Origin: Kosakonia sp. BYX6
Lineage (GTDB): Bacteria > Pseudomonadota > Gammaproteobacteria > Enterobacterales > Enterobacteriaceae
DNA: 64,000 bases
Assembly: GCF_038449125.1 (NCBI RefSeq)
Contig: NZ_CP151800.1
Coordinates: forward strand, 3,568,406 to 3,632,405
Reading direction: 5' to 3'
Below the pieces are notes generated by a model. That model saw nothing but the letters and a program-made list of their open reading frames with translations, was not told the DNA's origin and did no database searches. Below are positions 24,359 through 35,882 of the stretch, piece by piece; positions within the stretch are counted from its first letter, which is position 1; every line of letters begins with the position of its first letter. The position numbers and the translations under genes were made by a program.

Positions 24359-26206
24359 TCAGATAGACAGCTTGTTAATGCGTTTGCCGCCGTACAACAG
24401 GTTGACGATGGCACGGGTACCGACAATAGCGGTGAACATGGACGTCGCCACACCGATACCGGTCGTGATCGCAAAGCCTTTAATTGAGCCAGTACCGACC
24501 GCGTAAAGGATAAGCACTTTGATCAACGTGGTGATGTTGGCATCGAAAATGGACGAAAACGCGCCCTGATAACCTTCGTGAATCGCCTGCTGCACGGTAC
24601 GTCCGTTGCTCAGCTCTTCTTTAATACGTTCGTTTATCAGTACGTTGGCATCCACCGCCACCGCAAGGGTGAGCACGATCCCCGCAATCCCCGGCATGGT
24701 CAGCGTTGCGCCAGGCAACAGCGACATAATACCGACGATTAACACCAGGTTCGCCACCAGCGCAGAGGTCGCGATCAGACCAAACTTCTTGTAGAAGAAG
24801 ATCATAAAGATGATGGAAACCACCAGACCTGCGAGACAAGCCTCCAAACCTTGAGTAATGTTCTGTGAACCCAGGGTCGGACCAATGGTGCGTTCTTCAA
24901 CGATCTGAATCGGCGCAATCAACGCACCCGCACGCAACAGCAGCGACAGTTGGCGCGCTTCGTTCGGGTTGTTGATGCCGGTGATACGGAAGCTGTTGCC
25001 CAGACGAGACTGGATGTTGGCGATGTTAATCACCTCTTCCTGTTTCACCAGCACCGCGCGTCCGGTCGCATCTTTCTTACCGCTGTCTTTGTACTCCACA
25101 AACAGGGTCGCCATCGGTTTGCCGATGTTGTCCTTAGTGAAGTTAGACATGATGTTGCCACCCGCGCTATCCAGTGAAATGTTCACCTGCGGTTGGTTGT
25201 ATTCATCCTGGTTAGACGTGGAGTCGGTGATGTGGTCGCCGGTGAGGATTACGCGTTTGTACAGCACAACTGGCTGGCCTTCGCGCGTCTGCTTCACTTC
25301 GGAATCACCCGGCACACGGCCACTTTGGGCGGCGGAGGCATCCACGCTGGTGTTAACCAGACGGAATTCCAGAGTCGCGGTCGCGCCAAGAATCTCTTTC
25401 GCGCGCGCGGTATCCTGAATACCCGGCAGTTCAACCACGATGCGGTCAGAGCCCTGACGCTGTACCAGCGGCTCGGCAACGCCAAGCTGGTTCACACGAT
25501 TACGCAGGATGTTGATGTTCTGCTGAACAGCATATTCGCGGGCTTCGCTCAGGCGTGCATCGCTCATCACGGCGCGCAGCACATTGTCGCCCTGATTGGA
25601 GATAACGAGATCGCGATGACGGCCAGTCAGGTAGGTGTTCGCCTGGTCGCGCGCCGCGCTGTCACGGAACTGAATGCTCAGGCCATAGTTATCTTCCTTA
25701 CGCACGGTGGTGTAAGGAATGCCTTTGTCGCGCAGATCGCTGCGCAGGCTGTCGATATTCTGTTCCTGCAATTTGCCCAGCGCCGTTTGCATGTCAACTT
25801 CCATCAGGAAGTGCACGCCGCCACGCAAGTCGAGACCGAGTTTCATCGGTTCGGCTTTGATGTAGCCCAGCCAGCGCGGGGTTGCCGGTGCAAGGTTAAG
25901 CGCGACAACATATTGGTCACCTAACGCGTTGACCAACACTTCGCGAGCGCGCAGCTGTGTATCGGTAGAATCAAAGCGAGCGAGAATAGCGCCCTCTTCC
26001 AGTGCCACAGACTTCGCGTTGATTTTTTCTTCTTGGAGATTTTTCTGGACCTGGATCAGCGTTTGCTCACTGGCGGCGACACCGCGCGCGCCAGTGATTT
26101 GAACAGCCGGATCCTCACCATACAGGTTGGGAAGTGCGTAAAGCAGGCCGACGATAATCACGACGACCAGCATGATGTACTTCCACAAAGGATAACGGTT
26201 TAACAC
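24359..26206 (-). CDS. secD: Protein translocase subunit SecD
   Basis: 615 residues, equal to E. coli SecD, starting at GTG 26206 with AAGGGA upstream. The N-terminal helix is followed by the large periplasmic P1 domain containing '[15 protein letters not shown]', and then five C-terminal membrane helices with the '[17 protein letters not shown]' motif involved in proton flow. It is co-transcribed with yajC, secF and probably tgt and queA. Confidence 0.98.
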   Translation of the reverse strand: MLNRYPLWKYIMLVVVIIVGLLYALPNLYGEDPAVQITGARGVAASEQTLIQVQKNLQEEKINAKSVALEEGAILARFDSTDTQLRAREVLVNALGDQYVVALNLAPATPRWLGYIKAEPMKLGLDLRGGVHFLMEVDMQTALGKLQEQNIDSLRSDLRDKGIPYTTVRKEDNYGLSIQFRDSAARDQANTYLTGRHRDLVISNQGDNVLRAVMSDARLSEAREYAVQQNINILRNRVNQLGVAEPLVQRQGSDRIVVELPGIQDTARAKEILGATATLEFRLVNTSVDASAAQSGRVPGDSEVKQTREGQPVVLYKRVILTGDHITDSTSNQDEYNQPQVNISLDSAGGNIMSNFTKDNIGKPMATLFVEYKDSGKKDATGRAVLVKQEEVINIANIQSRLGNSFRITGINNPNEARQLSLLLRAGALIAPIQIVEERTIGPTLGSQNITQGLEACLAGLVVSIIFMIFFYKKFGLIATSALVANLVLIVGIMSLLPGATLTMPGIAGIVLTLAVAVDANVLINERIKEELSNGRTVQQAIHEGYQGAFSSIFDANITTLIKVLILYAVGTGSIKGFAITTGIGVATSMFTAIVGTRAIVNLLYGGKRINKLSI

Positions 26207-26233
26207 GGCAGTTCCCTTTGGGAAAACGATAGA

Positions 26234-26566
26234 TTACAGCGCCTTCATAGTGCCTTTCGGCAGAACGGCAGCTACGAAGTCACGTTTGATTACCACTTCA
26301 GTGGTGTCGTTCAGTGCGATAGCAATGTAGCCGGTTTCCGCTACTTTGGTCACGCGACCAACCAGGCCACCATTGGTCAGCACTTCATCACCTTTCGCGA
26401 TGGAGTCCATCAGCTTTTTATGCTCTTTCGTGCGTTTTTGTTGCGGGCGCAGGATCATGAAATAGAAAATCAGGCCGAATACGACCAGCATCAGGATCAG
26501 GGACATCGGGCTGCCCTGTGATGGCGCGCCTGCTGCCGCTACCGCATCAGAAATAATAAAGCTCAT
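26234..26566 (-). CDS. yajC: Sec translocon accessory protein YajC
   Basis: A 110-residue single-pass inner-membrane protein (helix about 20-40, 'LILMLVVFGLIFYFMIL') with a cytoplasmic basic tail and SH3-like domain 'GDEVLTNGGLVGRVTKV'. It forms the SecDF-YajC complex. Twenty-one bases separate it from tgt. Confidence 0.97.
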   Translation of the reverse strand: MSFIISDAVAAAGAPSQGSPMSLILMLVVFGLIFYFMILRPQQKRTKEHKKLMDSIAKGDEVLTNGGLVGRVTKVAETGYIAIALNDTTEVVIKRDFVAAVLPKGTMKAL

Positions 26567-26587
26567 TCAAATTCCCTCATTATTAAA

Positions 26588-27766
<1,179 letters not shown>

Positions 27767-28837
27767 CTATTCCCCGACGCGTTCGGTAAGAGCCCGCGGA
27801 TTGTACGTGATAAACATCGCATCCCCGTAACTAAAAAAGCGATATTTCTGCGCAACTGCGGCGTGGTACGCATTCATGGTGTGCTGATAACCCGCAAAGG
27901 CGGAAACCAGCATGATCAGCGTCGATTCAGGCAGGTGGAAGTTGGTCACCAGCGCATCAATCACCTGGTATTGATAACCTGGGTAAATAAAGATTTGCGT
28001 GTCACCAAAGAAAGGTTCGATCAGGGCCTCTTTCGCCGCCTGCGCTGCGCTTTCCAGCGAACGCACAGAGGTTGTGCCCACGGCAATGACACGATTGCCT
28101 CGCGCTTTCGCCGCCAGCACCGCGTCAACGACGTCCTGCGGCACTTCGGCATATTCGGAGTGCATGATGTGATCTTCGATGCTGTCTACGCGCACTGGCT
28201 GGAAAGTGCCCGCACCTACGTGCAGCGTGACAAACGCCATTTCTACGCCTTTATTGCGCAGGCGTTCCAGCAGCGGATCGTCAAAATGCAGGCCTGCCGT
28301 CGGCGCTGCGACCGCGCCAGGTTTCTGGCTGTAGACGGTTTGATACAGTTCGCGATCGGCGTCTTCATCCGGACGGTCAATGTACGGCGGCAGCGGCATA
28401 TGGCCGATGGCGTTAAGGATATCGAGCACCGGGCGCTCGTCATGGAATTCCACTTCAAATAGCGCATCATGGCGCGCGACCATCGTCGCCTGAATGTTTT
28501 CCGCGTCGCCTAGCAGCAGCTCCGCACCTGGTTTAGGTGCTTTGGAGGCGCGAATATGTGCCAGAATACGTTTATCGTCGAGCATGCGCTCAACCAGCAC
28601 TTCAATCTTGCCGCCGCTGGCTTTACGACCAAACAGCCGCGCCGGAATGACGCGAGTGTTGTTGAACACCAGCAGGTCGCCAGGGTTGAGCTTATCGAGT
28701 AAATCGGTGAAAGTACCGTGCGTCAGCGCGCCTGTTGGGCCATCCAGCGACAGTAAGCGGCAACTGCTGCGCTCGGGCTGGGGATAGTGGGCAATCAGGG
28801 ATTCAGGCAATTCAAAGGAAAAATCGGCAACGCGCAT
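27767..28837 (-). CDS. queA: S-adenosylmethionine:tRNA ribosyltransferase-isomerase
   Basis: 356 residues from ATG 28837, matching the E. coli start ([19 protein letters not shown]); the upstream in-frame start adds six unrelated residues. The enzyme transfers the ribosyl group of SAM to preQ1-tRNA to give epoxyqueuosine. Family motifs include '[14 protein letters not shown]', 'PPYIDR' and '[13 protein letters not shown]'. It heads the queA-tgt-yajC-secD-secF transcript and is divergent from acpH across an ERIC element. Confidence 0.98.
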   Translation of the reverse strand: MRVADFSFELPESLIAHYPQPERSSCRLLSLDGPTGALTHGTFTDLLDKLNPGDLLVFNNTRVIPARLFGRKASGGKIEVLVERMLDDKRILAHIRASKAPKPGAELLLGDAENIQATMVARHDALFEVEFHDERPVLDILNAIGHMPLPPYIDRPDEDADRELYQTVYSQKPGAVAAPTAGLHFDDPLLERLRNKGVEMAFVTLHVGAGTFQPVRVDSIEDHIMHSEYAEVPQDVVDAVLAAKARGNRVIAVGTTSVRSLESAAQAAKEALIEPFFGDTQIFIYPGYQYQVIDALVTNFHLPESTLIMLVSAFAGYQHTMNAYHAAVAQKYRFFSYGDAMFITYNPRALTERVGE

Positions 28838-28922
28838 GACACTAACTCGATACATATTTAAGAGGCGGGTAGTCTAGTGCCCACGCCCCTTCGCTGCAAC
28901 CGTTAGCCGCTTTTGGCGCTGA

Positions 28923-29050
28923 ATATAGGCTAAAGAGTTCGGGTGACGGGAAGGCGGCAACGCAGCGAATCCCCGGGAGCTTACAAAAGTAAGTGACCAG
29001 GGTGAGCGAGGAAAGCCAACGCACCAGCAACCTGAAATATGACGGATATA
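28923..29050. repeat. ERIC (intergenic repeat unit) element
   Basis: About 128 bp between divergent queA and acpH. The core reads CGAATCCCCGGGAGCTTAC then AAGTAAGTGACCAGGGTGAG, close to the classic ERIC centre, and it ends in a TATGACGG-type terminus. Its right end touches the acpH start codon. Confidence 0.88.
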
Positions 29051-29051
29051 T

Positions 29052-29633
29052 ATGAACTTCCTTGCACACTTACACCTCGCCCATCTGGCTCAAAGTTCCC
29101 TGCCCGGCAACCTGCTGGCGGATTTTGTTCGCGGCAACCCGGAAAACCTTTACGCCCCCGACGTGGTAGCCGGTATTCATATGCATCGCCGAATCGATGT
29201 AATGACCGATAACCTGCCGGAAGTAAAAGTCGCTCGCGAATGGTTTCGCCCGCAAACCCGCCGGGTCGCGCCGATTACGTTGGATGTAATGTGGGACCAT
29301 TTTCTCTCACGCCATTGGGCGCAGCTTTCACCTGATTTCGCGCTGGATGATTTTGTCCGTTATGCGCGCTCACAGGTGGCCACCATCCTGCCTGAATCTC
29401 CACCGCGTTTCGTTAACTTGAACAATTATTTATGGGCAGAGCGTTGGATGGAGCGTTACCGGGATATGGCGTTTATCCAGAATGTGCTCAATGGGATGGC
29501 GAACCGCCGCCCGCGCCTTGAGGCATTGCGCGACTCCTGGCAGGATTTGGACGAACATTACACTGCGCTGGAAGCGCTGTTTTGGGATTTCTATCCGCGC
29601 ATGATGGCGCAAGCCCGTGCGCAAGCGCTTTAA
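29052..29633 (+). CDS. acpH: Acyl carrier protein phosphodiesterase
   Basis: 193 residues, the E. coli length and N-terminus ([13 protein letters not shown]). It removes the 4'-phosphopantetheine arm from holo-ACP. HD-like metal ligands are visible in '[11 protein letters not shown]', 'HMHRRIDV' and '[12 protein letters not shown]'. The leader of the gene is entirely ERIC sequence, and no strong Shine-Dalgarno is seen (GACGGA). Confidence 0.96.
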   Translation: MNFLAHLHLAHLAQSSLPGNLLADFVRGNPENLYAPDVVAGIHMHRRIDVMTDNLPEVKVAREWFRPQTRRVAPITLDVMWDHFLSRHWAQLSPDFALDDFVRYARSQVATILPESPPRFVNLNNYLWAERWMERYRDMAFIQNVLNGMANRRPRLEALRDSWQDLDEHYTALEALFWDFYPRMMAQARAQAL

Positions 29634-29670
29634 TCGCGTTTCGCTGAGCTTTGGCTTCTGCGCACATCCC

Positions 29671-29760
29671 GCCGGATGGGGGCGGCGCCTTATCCGGCCT
29701 ACAAATTCAGTACAGATTTCACACGGTGCCAGGCCTGATAAGCAAAGCGCTATCAGGCAT
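29671..29760. repeat. REP/BIME pair between acpH and the DUF3999 gene
   Basis: GCCGGATGGGGGCGGCGCC, then TTATCCGGCCTAC, followed by an inverted GCCTGATAAGCAAAGCGC/TATCAGGC unit. Typical enteric REP palindromes at a convergent gene junction. Confidence 0.88.
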
Positions 29761-29761
29761 T

Positions 29762-31135
29762 TCAATGGCTACGCGCCTCTCGCCAGATGCGCACCGCCAT
29801 CCACACCAACACCGCGACACCCAGCAGCAGCGCGCTCCAAACCAATAACGTCTTCCACATCCCTTGCCGCTCGGCGGGTGACGTTGCCGTCATTCGCGCC
29901 TCACCGCCCAACGCCATGCGGGCCTGCGTTTGCGCTCGCGGTATTGCAGAAGGGTTCATCTGTTTACGCAATTCCGGCGGGATCAACGCATCCGGCGTCA
30001 CGGCGGCCTGCACCGCGGCCCGGTTTCCCCACGCCAGCATAAACGGCCCCTTCCCCTGGGCATTAAAAAGGATTGACTGGCGATCGCGGCTGCCCACCAC
30101 TCGCGGTAATGTCCCCGGCAAACGCGCGTCCAGCGTGGTAATGCGCACCGCCTGCACCACTTCACCCGCCAGTTGAATGGGTGCAGAGCCTTGCAAATCG
30201 CGCTGCCAGAGTACCGTTTTGCCGAGCGACTGCCATTCACCCTCCGCTGCACTGCGCCACGCGATGTCCACCGGCAGCACGCTATCTCGTTCAAACTTCA
30301 CCGTCAGCGCATGCAACGGCTGCGGTTGCGCCCACTGATACTGCGCTTCGGTGGGGGAAATCTGCCGCCCGGTACTTTCCATCTGCACCTGCTCTCGCGA
30401 TGTCGGCTCGCTACCCAGCGTCGCGGTAGCCTGGCTGATCGTCACCGGTAATGGCCCGGTGGCAAACACCAGCAACAGATACTGCGTATTTCTCGCCGAC
30501 ATCCGTTGGTTGAGGTGAATCTGATCGAGCTTCAGCTTATCGTTACCGCTCGCCAGCGCCATTATCGGCGCGCCTTCCTGAAGCAATTCCCAATGGCGCA
30601 TGTCCCGGCTCGAAAAGAGTGCCACCGTGCTGCGCCAGTTCTCCACCGGCTCCTGCCACGTTAATTTCAATTGCGCGAGGGTGAAGGTTTTCGGCATATC
30701 CGGCGGTAAGGCCAGCAAATAACTTTGCCCGATGGGTTTCGAATCATCGCCTTCGATGCGAATGTCGATGCCCGAAGGCGCGTGTAAGCGCACGACATTT
30801 TGCCCCTGTTCTGGCGCGTCAACCGGTGAGGCATCAAGCGGGAAAACACGCAACGGTATCGCCGCTGGCGCACTGGCGGCGGTGTTCTGCGTTTCCAGGC
30901 TAAACGGCACCCGCTCGCCATCCTGATTGAACACCCGCACATCACGCAAATCCGGCCAGGCGCTCGTAGCGTAAACATCCTGCGGCAGATCCACGCGATA
31001 CCATGACGCCTCTTGCGGCAGGCTCAGCGTCGCGCCGCGGGCATAATCCTGTGGGGAATCAGGCAGATCTGCCGCGCTCGCTGCGAGACTCGCAGGCAGC
31101 AGCGCCGCCAGTAGCCATCCATGTAATTTGCTCAT
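29762..31135 (-). CDS. DUF3999 family membrane-anchored periplasmic protein
   Basis: 457 residues from ATG 31135, which overlaps the upstream stop codon by one base (TAATG). The longer open frame lies wholly inside the DUF2339 gene and is rejected. A signal peptide (cleavage near ASA, 22) precedes beta-sandwich-like repeats with 'SWYRVDLPQDVYATSAWPDLRDVRVFNQDG', a DUF3999 hallmark. One C-terminal membrane helix (about 428-450) is followed by a basic end. Function unknown. DUF3999 and DUF2339 genes commonly travel together, suggesting one envelope complex. K-12 lacks the pair at this site. Confidence 0.85.
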   Translation of the reverse strand: MSKLHGWLLAALLPASLAASAADLPDSPQDYARGATLSLPQEASWYRVDLPQDVYATSAWPDLRDVRVFNQDGERVPFSLETQNTAASAPAAIPLRVFPLDASPVDAPEQGQNVVRLHAPSGIDIRIEGDDSKPIGQSYLLALPPDMPKTFTLAQLKLTWQEPVENWRSTVALFSSRDMRHWELLQEGAPIMALASGNDKLKLDQIHLNQRMSARNTQYLLLVFATGPLPVTISQATATLGSEPTSREQVQMESTGRQISPTEAQYQWAQPQPLHALTVKFERDSVLPVDIAWRSAAEGEWQSLGKTVLWQRDLQGSAPIQLAGEVVQAVRITTLDARLPGTLPRVVGSRDRQSILFNAQGKGPFMLAWGNRAAVQAAVTPDALIPPELRKQMNPSAIPRAQTQARMALGGEARMTATSPAERQGMWKTLLVWSALLLGVAVLVWMAVRIWREARSH

Positions 31136-33777
31136 TATTGTTCTTCTCCCTCGCTCTGTTCCCGCGCAGCCTTTGGCGGCAGGGGTGAAAAATAGCCAAC
31201 AATCAGCACCAGCACCGCAACGCCAATAAAGGCGATCGCCCGCGACAACCCGCCGCCGCCGGCGCTGTCCACCAGCATCAATTTCAGCAACACCACGCCT
31301 AACAACACGCTGCCATACAACCACTGTTGACGCGCATGCTGGCGCGTCGCACGGATCATCACCACCAGCGCAATCAACATCCAGAACAGCGCGAAACAGG
31401 TCTGAATCAGACGCGACTGCCACAAGCTTTCGGCGTCCCATGCCACCTCGCCATAACAGGCCAGCGCGCGCAGCATCGCACCGTTGAGCCACCAGAACGC
31501 CAGCGCAGCCAGCAGTTGCGGGCGCGCGCGCCAGATTTCTGATGCGACATGCGGAAAATGCGTTTGCGCGAAACGGCTATACAACCACAGGCCAAGCAGC
31601 GCGAAGGCGGCACCCTCTTCCAGCGGATTGAGTAACGGAAGGTAAGTCAGCCCCATCACGATGCCATCGCTCAGGTTGGCATACACCAAGTACCACAGCA
31701 GTAACGGCACCAGCGGCAACAATGCCAGCGCGCCATACAGCGCAGGCCAGACGCGAAACGGCCAATAGCCGCGGCGTATCGCTGCCAGTACCAGTGCGAT
31801 AACCGCGCCGCCCGCCGCCATTGGCAGACCTGCTTGCCAGGGTTCAGCCCCCCAGGGCAGCGATTCAACAAACCACCACAGTTCGTAACCCGCCGCCAGC
31901 AATAACATCCAGAACAAGGAAATATGCAGCCCTTGTGACAGCCGTGGCAGCGCTGCGTTGTGCTCTTTGCGCAGTAAAACCAGCGCGGAAGGCAGCGCCA
32001 CGCACCAGGCCAGGTTTTGCCATCCCGCAGCCAGAAGATGGCCGCCAGTGTCAATTTGTTCACCGACCAGCAACGCCATCGCCGGCCACAACAGCCACTG
32101 CGCATAACCCAGCTCCGGCCAAGACCAACGCAGGCTGCCCGCACGCCACAGCCACACCGACAGCGCCAGCAGGAACAGCGCGCCAAAACCGGCATGCACC
32201 GACGCAGGCAGGACAAGCTGCGCGGCAGCGGCGAGGGCGATAATCCAGAACAGAATCCCGCCCGCCAGCAGCAGCCAACTTCCCTCACGCCGCATACCGC
32301 GCCACAGCGCGGATCCGACCAGCCAGCACGCGCTGAGCACGGCAAAAATCAGCAACGTTGAACGGGCGTTGATACCATCGGAAACCGCCCACAGCGCGCT
32401 TATCAGCGCCAGCAACAGTAACGCCGTGCCGCTGTAACTCATGCGTCGCTGATGTTGCTGCACGCCAAGCCACAAAATCCCCAGCCCTTCCAGCGCCCAG
32501 GCCATGGCCGTCCAACGCGCCGACAGCGCCAGCGGAATAGCCAGCGTGGCGAAGGCACCGCCGAGCGCCAGTGCCGCCAGCACCAGCGGCTTCCCAGCCG
32601 CGGGGTAACGTTTCAACGCAATCCTTGCCAGCGCCAGATAGAACAGGCCAAACCCCAGCGCGCTAAACGCCGGGCCGTATGTCCAGTGCTGCGTCATGAC
32701 GTATTGCATACCAAAGCCCGCCAGCGGCGGAGCAAACAGCAGCACGCCGTCGATGATCCGCTCGCCACGGCGCTGCGCGCGTAATGAAAGCGCGACGCTC
32801 AGCACACCGAAAATGAGGATGTTGGCAATCAGGAATAGCTGGCAGCTCAGGTAATCTTGCGGGCGGTAATTCGCCAAGCCCCACAGCCCGGCAACGCCGA
32901 AAGTGAAGATCATCCCCAGCAGGTTCAGCTCGCGCCAGTGCTGCCAGAGGCTAATGGCAAGAATGCCGACGGAAAGCAGCAGATAGAAAGAGAACAGCGT
33001 GATAGGGCTGCCGCCGCCACTTGCGAGCAGCAGCGGCGCGAGGTAACCGCCGAGGCTCGCCAGCAGCGCCAGGCTTAGTGCTTTTTGCAACACCGCCAGC
33101 CCAACGCTTGCCGCGCAGATAACCATCAACAGCACAAACGCCAGCGTCATCGGCAACATCTGCCACAGCCGGAATGCGCCAAATACCGTCAAATAGAGCG
33201 CACCGACTGCGCCGCCTTGCAAGATCAGCGCAAACACCGTCTGTTTATGTCGCAAACGCCAGCCCAGCCCCAGCAGCACAATCGCCACCAACGCCACCGA
33301 AACCAGCCGCAGTTCCAGTGGGAACAGAGCGTATTCAACGGTATAACGCAGCAGGAAAGAGAGGCCGATAAACAGCAGCACAATGCCGAGTTTCGCCAGC
33401 GGGTTGCCCTGCATAAACCAGCGCGCCAGCGACGTAACCATGCCCCACGAGGCGGCGTCCGGCTTGTTCGCAGCAGGCTGAGGCCCTTCAGAGACAGGTT
33501 CAGGCACGGGCGACGCCGCTTTGCGTCCCCACGGATTCGCCGCAGGCGCGGCAGGTTGCGGTATATCAACCGGCGCAACAGGCGGGGGTTCCGCGGCAAC
33601 GGTTGCCGGTTGTGAGCTGCTCTCCAGACGGTTTTCGAGAATGCTTAACCGCTGGCGTAGCTGAAAAAGTTCAGCCTGCGTGGCGACGCTGCGCCGCCAG
33701 GCGGTGATAGCCAAAATGGGCACCACCACCAGCGCCAGAAAAAGTACCACCACGCCAAATATGACAAGACCATCCAT
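31135..33777 (-). CDS. DUF2339 polytopic membrane protein
   Basis: 880 residues. The N-terminal helix (about 4-26) is followed by a short coiled coil (35-55) and a Pro/Ala-rich linker (55-105). Then come roughly 25 closely packed hydrophobic segments to the C-terminus, beginning with 'GNPLAKLGIVLLFIGLSFLLRY', the recognisable DUF2339 block. No enzymatic motif is visible. It is translationally coupled to the DUF3999 gene. Role unknown; a large membrane scaffold or transporter would fit the topology. Confidence 0.88.
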   Translation of the reverse strand: MDGLVIFGVVVLFLALVVVPILAITAWRRSVATQAELFQLRQRLSILENRLESSSQPATVAAEPPPVAPVDIPQPAAPAANPWGRKAASPVPEPVSEGPQPAANKPDAASWGMVTSLARWFMQGNPLAKLGIVLLFIGLSFLLRYTVEYALFPLELRLVSVALVAIVLLGLGWRLRHKQTVFALILQGGAVGALYLTVFGAFRLWQMLPMTLAFVLLMVICAASVGLAVLQKALSLALLASLGGYLAPLLLASGGGSPITLFSFYLLLSVGILAISLWQHWRELNLLGMIFTFGVAGLWGLANYRPQDYLSCQLFLIANILIFGVLSVALSLRAQRRGERIIDGVLLFAPPLAGFGMQYVMTQHWTYGPAFSALGFGLFYLALARIALKRYPAAGKPLVLAALALGGAFATLAIPLALSARWTAMAWALEGLGILWLGVQQHQRRMSYSGTALLLLALISALWAVSDGINARSTLLIFAVLSACWLVGSALWRGMRREGSWLLLAGGILFWIIALAAAAQLVLPASVHAGFGALFLLALSVWLWRAGSLRWSWPELGYAQWLLWPAMALLVGEQIDTGGHLLAAGWQNLAWCVALPSALVLLRKEHNAALPRLSQGLHISLFWMLLLAAGYELWWFVESLPWGAEPWQAGLPMAAGGAVIALVLAAIRRGYWPFRVWPALYGALALLPLVPLLLWYLVYANLSDGIVMGLTYLPLLNPLEEGAAFALLGLWLYSRFAQTHFPHVASEIWRARPQLLAALAFWWLNGAMLRALACYGEVAWDAESLWQSRLIQTCFALFWMLIALVVMIRATRQHARQQWLYGSVLLGVVLLKLMLVDSAGGGGLSRAIAFIGVAVLVLIVGYFSPLPPKAAREQSEGEEQ

Positions 33778-33835
33778 GAACTTCGCCTTCGCTGAAAAAG
33801 AGGAGACGTAATGCCCGTCTCCACTCGCGTTTGGC

Positions 33836-35653
33836 TCAGGAGGCAGACCAGACAGAGGCGCTGATAGCTGAAAGCGTCAGCACACCGTCTTGTAGGGTAC
33901 CTGTACCTTCTTTTAGCCGCCAGTTTTTCGCCCGCAGGAGCGGCGAATCTTCCAGCACCACTTCACACGCTTCGCTGCGATTAATAGCGACCAGCACGCG
34001 CTGCTGGCGATAAACGCGCGCAAATACCAGCACGTTTTCTTGGGCGTAAATCACCTGGCATCCACCGTAACGCAGCGCCTGATTGCGCGCACGTAACGCC
34101 GACATTCGGCTATAAAGCGCCAGCAGGTGGGCATCCTGGCGTTTTTTATCCCAGGGAAACGGCTTGCGACAAAACGGATCGTTCGCCCCATCCAGCCCCA
34201 CTTCGTCGCCATAATAGATGCAGGGCGTGCCGGGCCAGCAAAAGAGCCACACCACCGCCAGCGGCAGCCGGGCGACATCTTTGCCGAGCACGGTTTTAAA
34301 GCGCGGCGTATCGTGGCTGTCGAGTTGGTTAAACATGCGCAATTGCTGTTGATGCGACAACCCGGCGCGGTAGTTATCCATCCACGCGGCGCAGGTTTGC
34401 GCATCCATGTTTTGCGGGTCGCGCGACATATCACTGTTCGCCAGAAACGCCCACACCGGCAGGGTAAAACCCCGATAGTTCATCGCCGCATCTTCGGCAT
34501 CGGCCTGCAACCACTGGCGCGCATCGCCAAAATGTTCGCCGACCATATACGCCTGCGGCTGCGTCGCTTTCGCCGCCTGCGTAATGCCCGTAACATGCCG
34601 CAAGTTGTTACGCGCCCCGCCGTCTTCCCCCAGCATGTGCACCACATCAAGCCGCCAGCCATCCATGTTCCACGGCGCTTTTAGCCAGTGGCGCACAATA
34701 CTTTCTTCACCCTGATACATCTCTTCGACCAGCGTCGAGGATTGATAATCGAGTTTCGGCAGACTTGCGTAACCCAGCCAGTCACGGGCGTGGCCGTTTT
34801 CGTCAAAGCTGTACCAGCTACGCCAGCGCGAATCCGGGTTATGGCATGCGCCGCCCGTCGCACGGTTATGGCGATCAAACCAGGCGTGGGAATCGCCAGT
34901 GTGGTTGAACACGCCATCGAGGATCAACCGCATGTTCATTTTCTGCGTGTTGTGCCGCAAACGCAGCAGCGCCTCGTCGCCGCCGAATTGCGGATCAACA
35001 TGGCGGTAATCTTCAGTGTCATATTTATGCACGCTCGGCGCGACGAACACCGGGTTGAGATAGAGCGCGGTGACGCCAAGTTTTTTTAAGTAGGGCAGCT
35101 TCTCGCTGATGCCATCCAAATCGCCGCCATAAAAGGTGGATCCGCCTGCTTCCCCGCTGAGCGGTTCATCCCAGTCGCACAGCACGATCGGCTGCCCGGC
35201 CGCATGGTGAAAATAGACGTTATCCTGATCCGCCGAACGCGGCTGGCTGCGGGCAAAGCGATCCGGGAAAATTTGATAGAACACCTGATCGGCCACCCAC
35301 GCCGGGCCGCTATCGGGCGCGTCGATGGCGAACTGTTCCAGTTTGGCGGGCGGAAAACGGCTAAAACCCTGCGGGGTAAACCACAGCTGGCGGTCTTCCC
35401 ACAGCAACTTAAAGCTGTAGCGGCGGCGCGGTTGCCCGCAGGTTAAATCGATTGCCGCTCGCCAGACAGTCACGCCGTTTTCCAGCGTTTGACGCCCGCG
35501 ATGCATCGCCACAGCCATCTCTTCGTTGTCGATTTCCACCCGTAACGTCACGCGCGGCGGCAACGACGTGCCGCTAAGCCACAAGGTAATGATCAACTGC
35601 TGCTGGTGCTGCTTCACAAATGGCGCGACGGGCAGGTGCCATGCATTCAACAT
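33836..35653 (-). CDS. malZ: Maltodextrin glucosidase MalZ
   Basis: 605 residues from ATG 35653 ([14 protein letters not shown]), agreeing with E. coli MalZ; an AAGGGGA ribosome site precedes it and the upstream in-frame extension is rejected. A GH13 enzyme that releases glucose from the reducing end of maltotriose and longer dextrins in the cytoplasm. GH13 regions are '[12 protein letters not shown]', '[12 protein letters not shown]' with the nucleophile Asp, 'MVGEHFGDA' with the acid Glu, and '[11 protein letters not shown]'. Upstream GGAGG and GGGGTGAG motifs (35709-35740) resemble MalT half-sites; MalT control is known in E. coli but not shown here. Confidence 0.97.
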   Translation of the reverse strand: MLNAWHLPVAPFVKQHQQQLIITLWLSGTSLPPRVTLRVEIDNEEMAVAMHRGRQTLENGVTVWRAAIDLTCGQPRRRYSFKLLWEDRQLWFTPQGFSRFPPAKLEQFAIDAPDSGPAWVADQVFYQIFPDRFARSQPRSADQDNVYFHHAAGQPIVLCDWDEPLSGEAGGSTFYGGDLDGISEKLPYLKKLGVTALYLNPVFVAPSVHKYDTEDYRHVDPQFGGDEALLRLRHNTQKMNMRLILDGVFNHTGDSHAWFDRHNRATGGACHNPDSRWRSWYSFDENGHARDWLGYASLPKLDYQSSTLVEEMYQGEESIVRHWLKAPWNMDGWRLDVVHMLGEDGGARNNLRHVTGITQAAKATQPQAYMVGEHFGDARQWLQADAEDAAMNYRGFTLPVWAFLANSDMSRDPQNMDAQTCAAWMDNYRAGLSHQQQLRMFNQLDSHDTPRFKTVLGKDVARLPLAVVWLFCWPGTPCIYYGDEVGLDGANDPFCRKPFPWDKKRQDAHLLALYSRMSALRARNQALRYGGCQVIYAQENVLVFARVYRQQRVLVAINRSEACEVVLEDSPLLRAKNWRLKEGTGTLQDGVLTLSAISASVWSAS

Positions 35654-35882
35654 CAAAAATCCCCTTTGCTCAAAATGACGCCACTGTTTCATAGCGCACC
35701 GCGTCTCGCCTCCTTCTTTCGATTTTTTTAAGGGGGTGAGAACGAGGGCGCAGATGTGATCTGGCCGGATATTCACCGGGCATATGTGCGAGTTTTCTCC
35801 AGCGCGTTTCGTGCTAATGCCCGAAGTCTGCCGCCTGGCGGGTTTTTATACTGGTTAAAACGATAATCGCCAGGAAATAAGT

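Noticed and set aside
24349-24474. 42-residue N-terminal extension of SecF
   Set aside because: Overlaps secD and lacks the SecF N-terminus; the GTG at 24348 has a good ribosome site.
31136-31492. 119-residue N-terminal extension of the DUF3999 protein
   Set aside because: Lies inside the DUF2339 coding region, has no homology, and the signal peptide starts at the later ATG.
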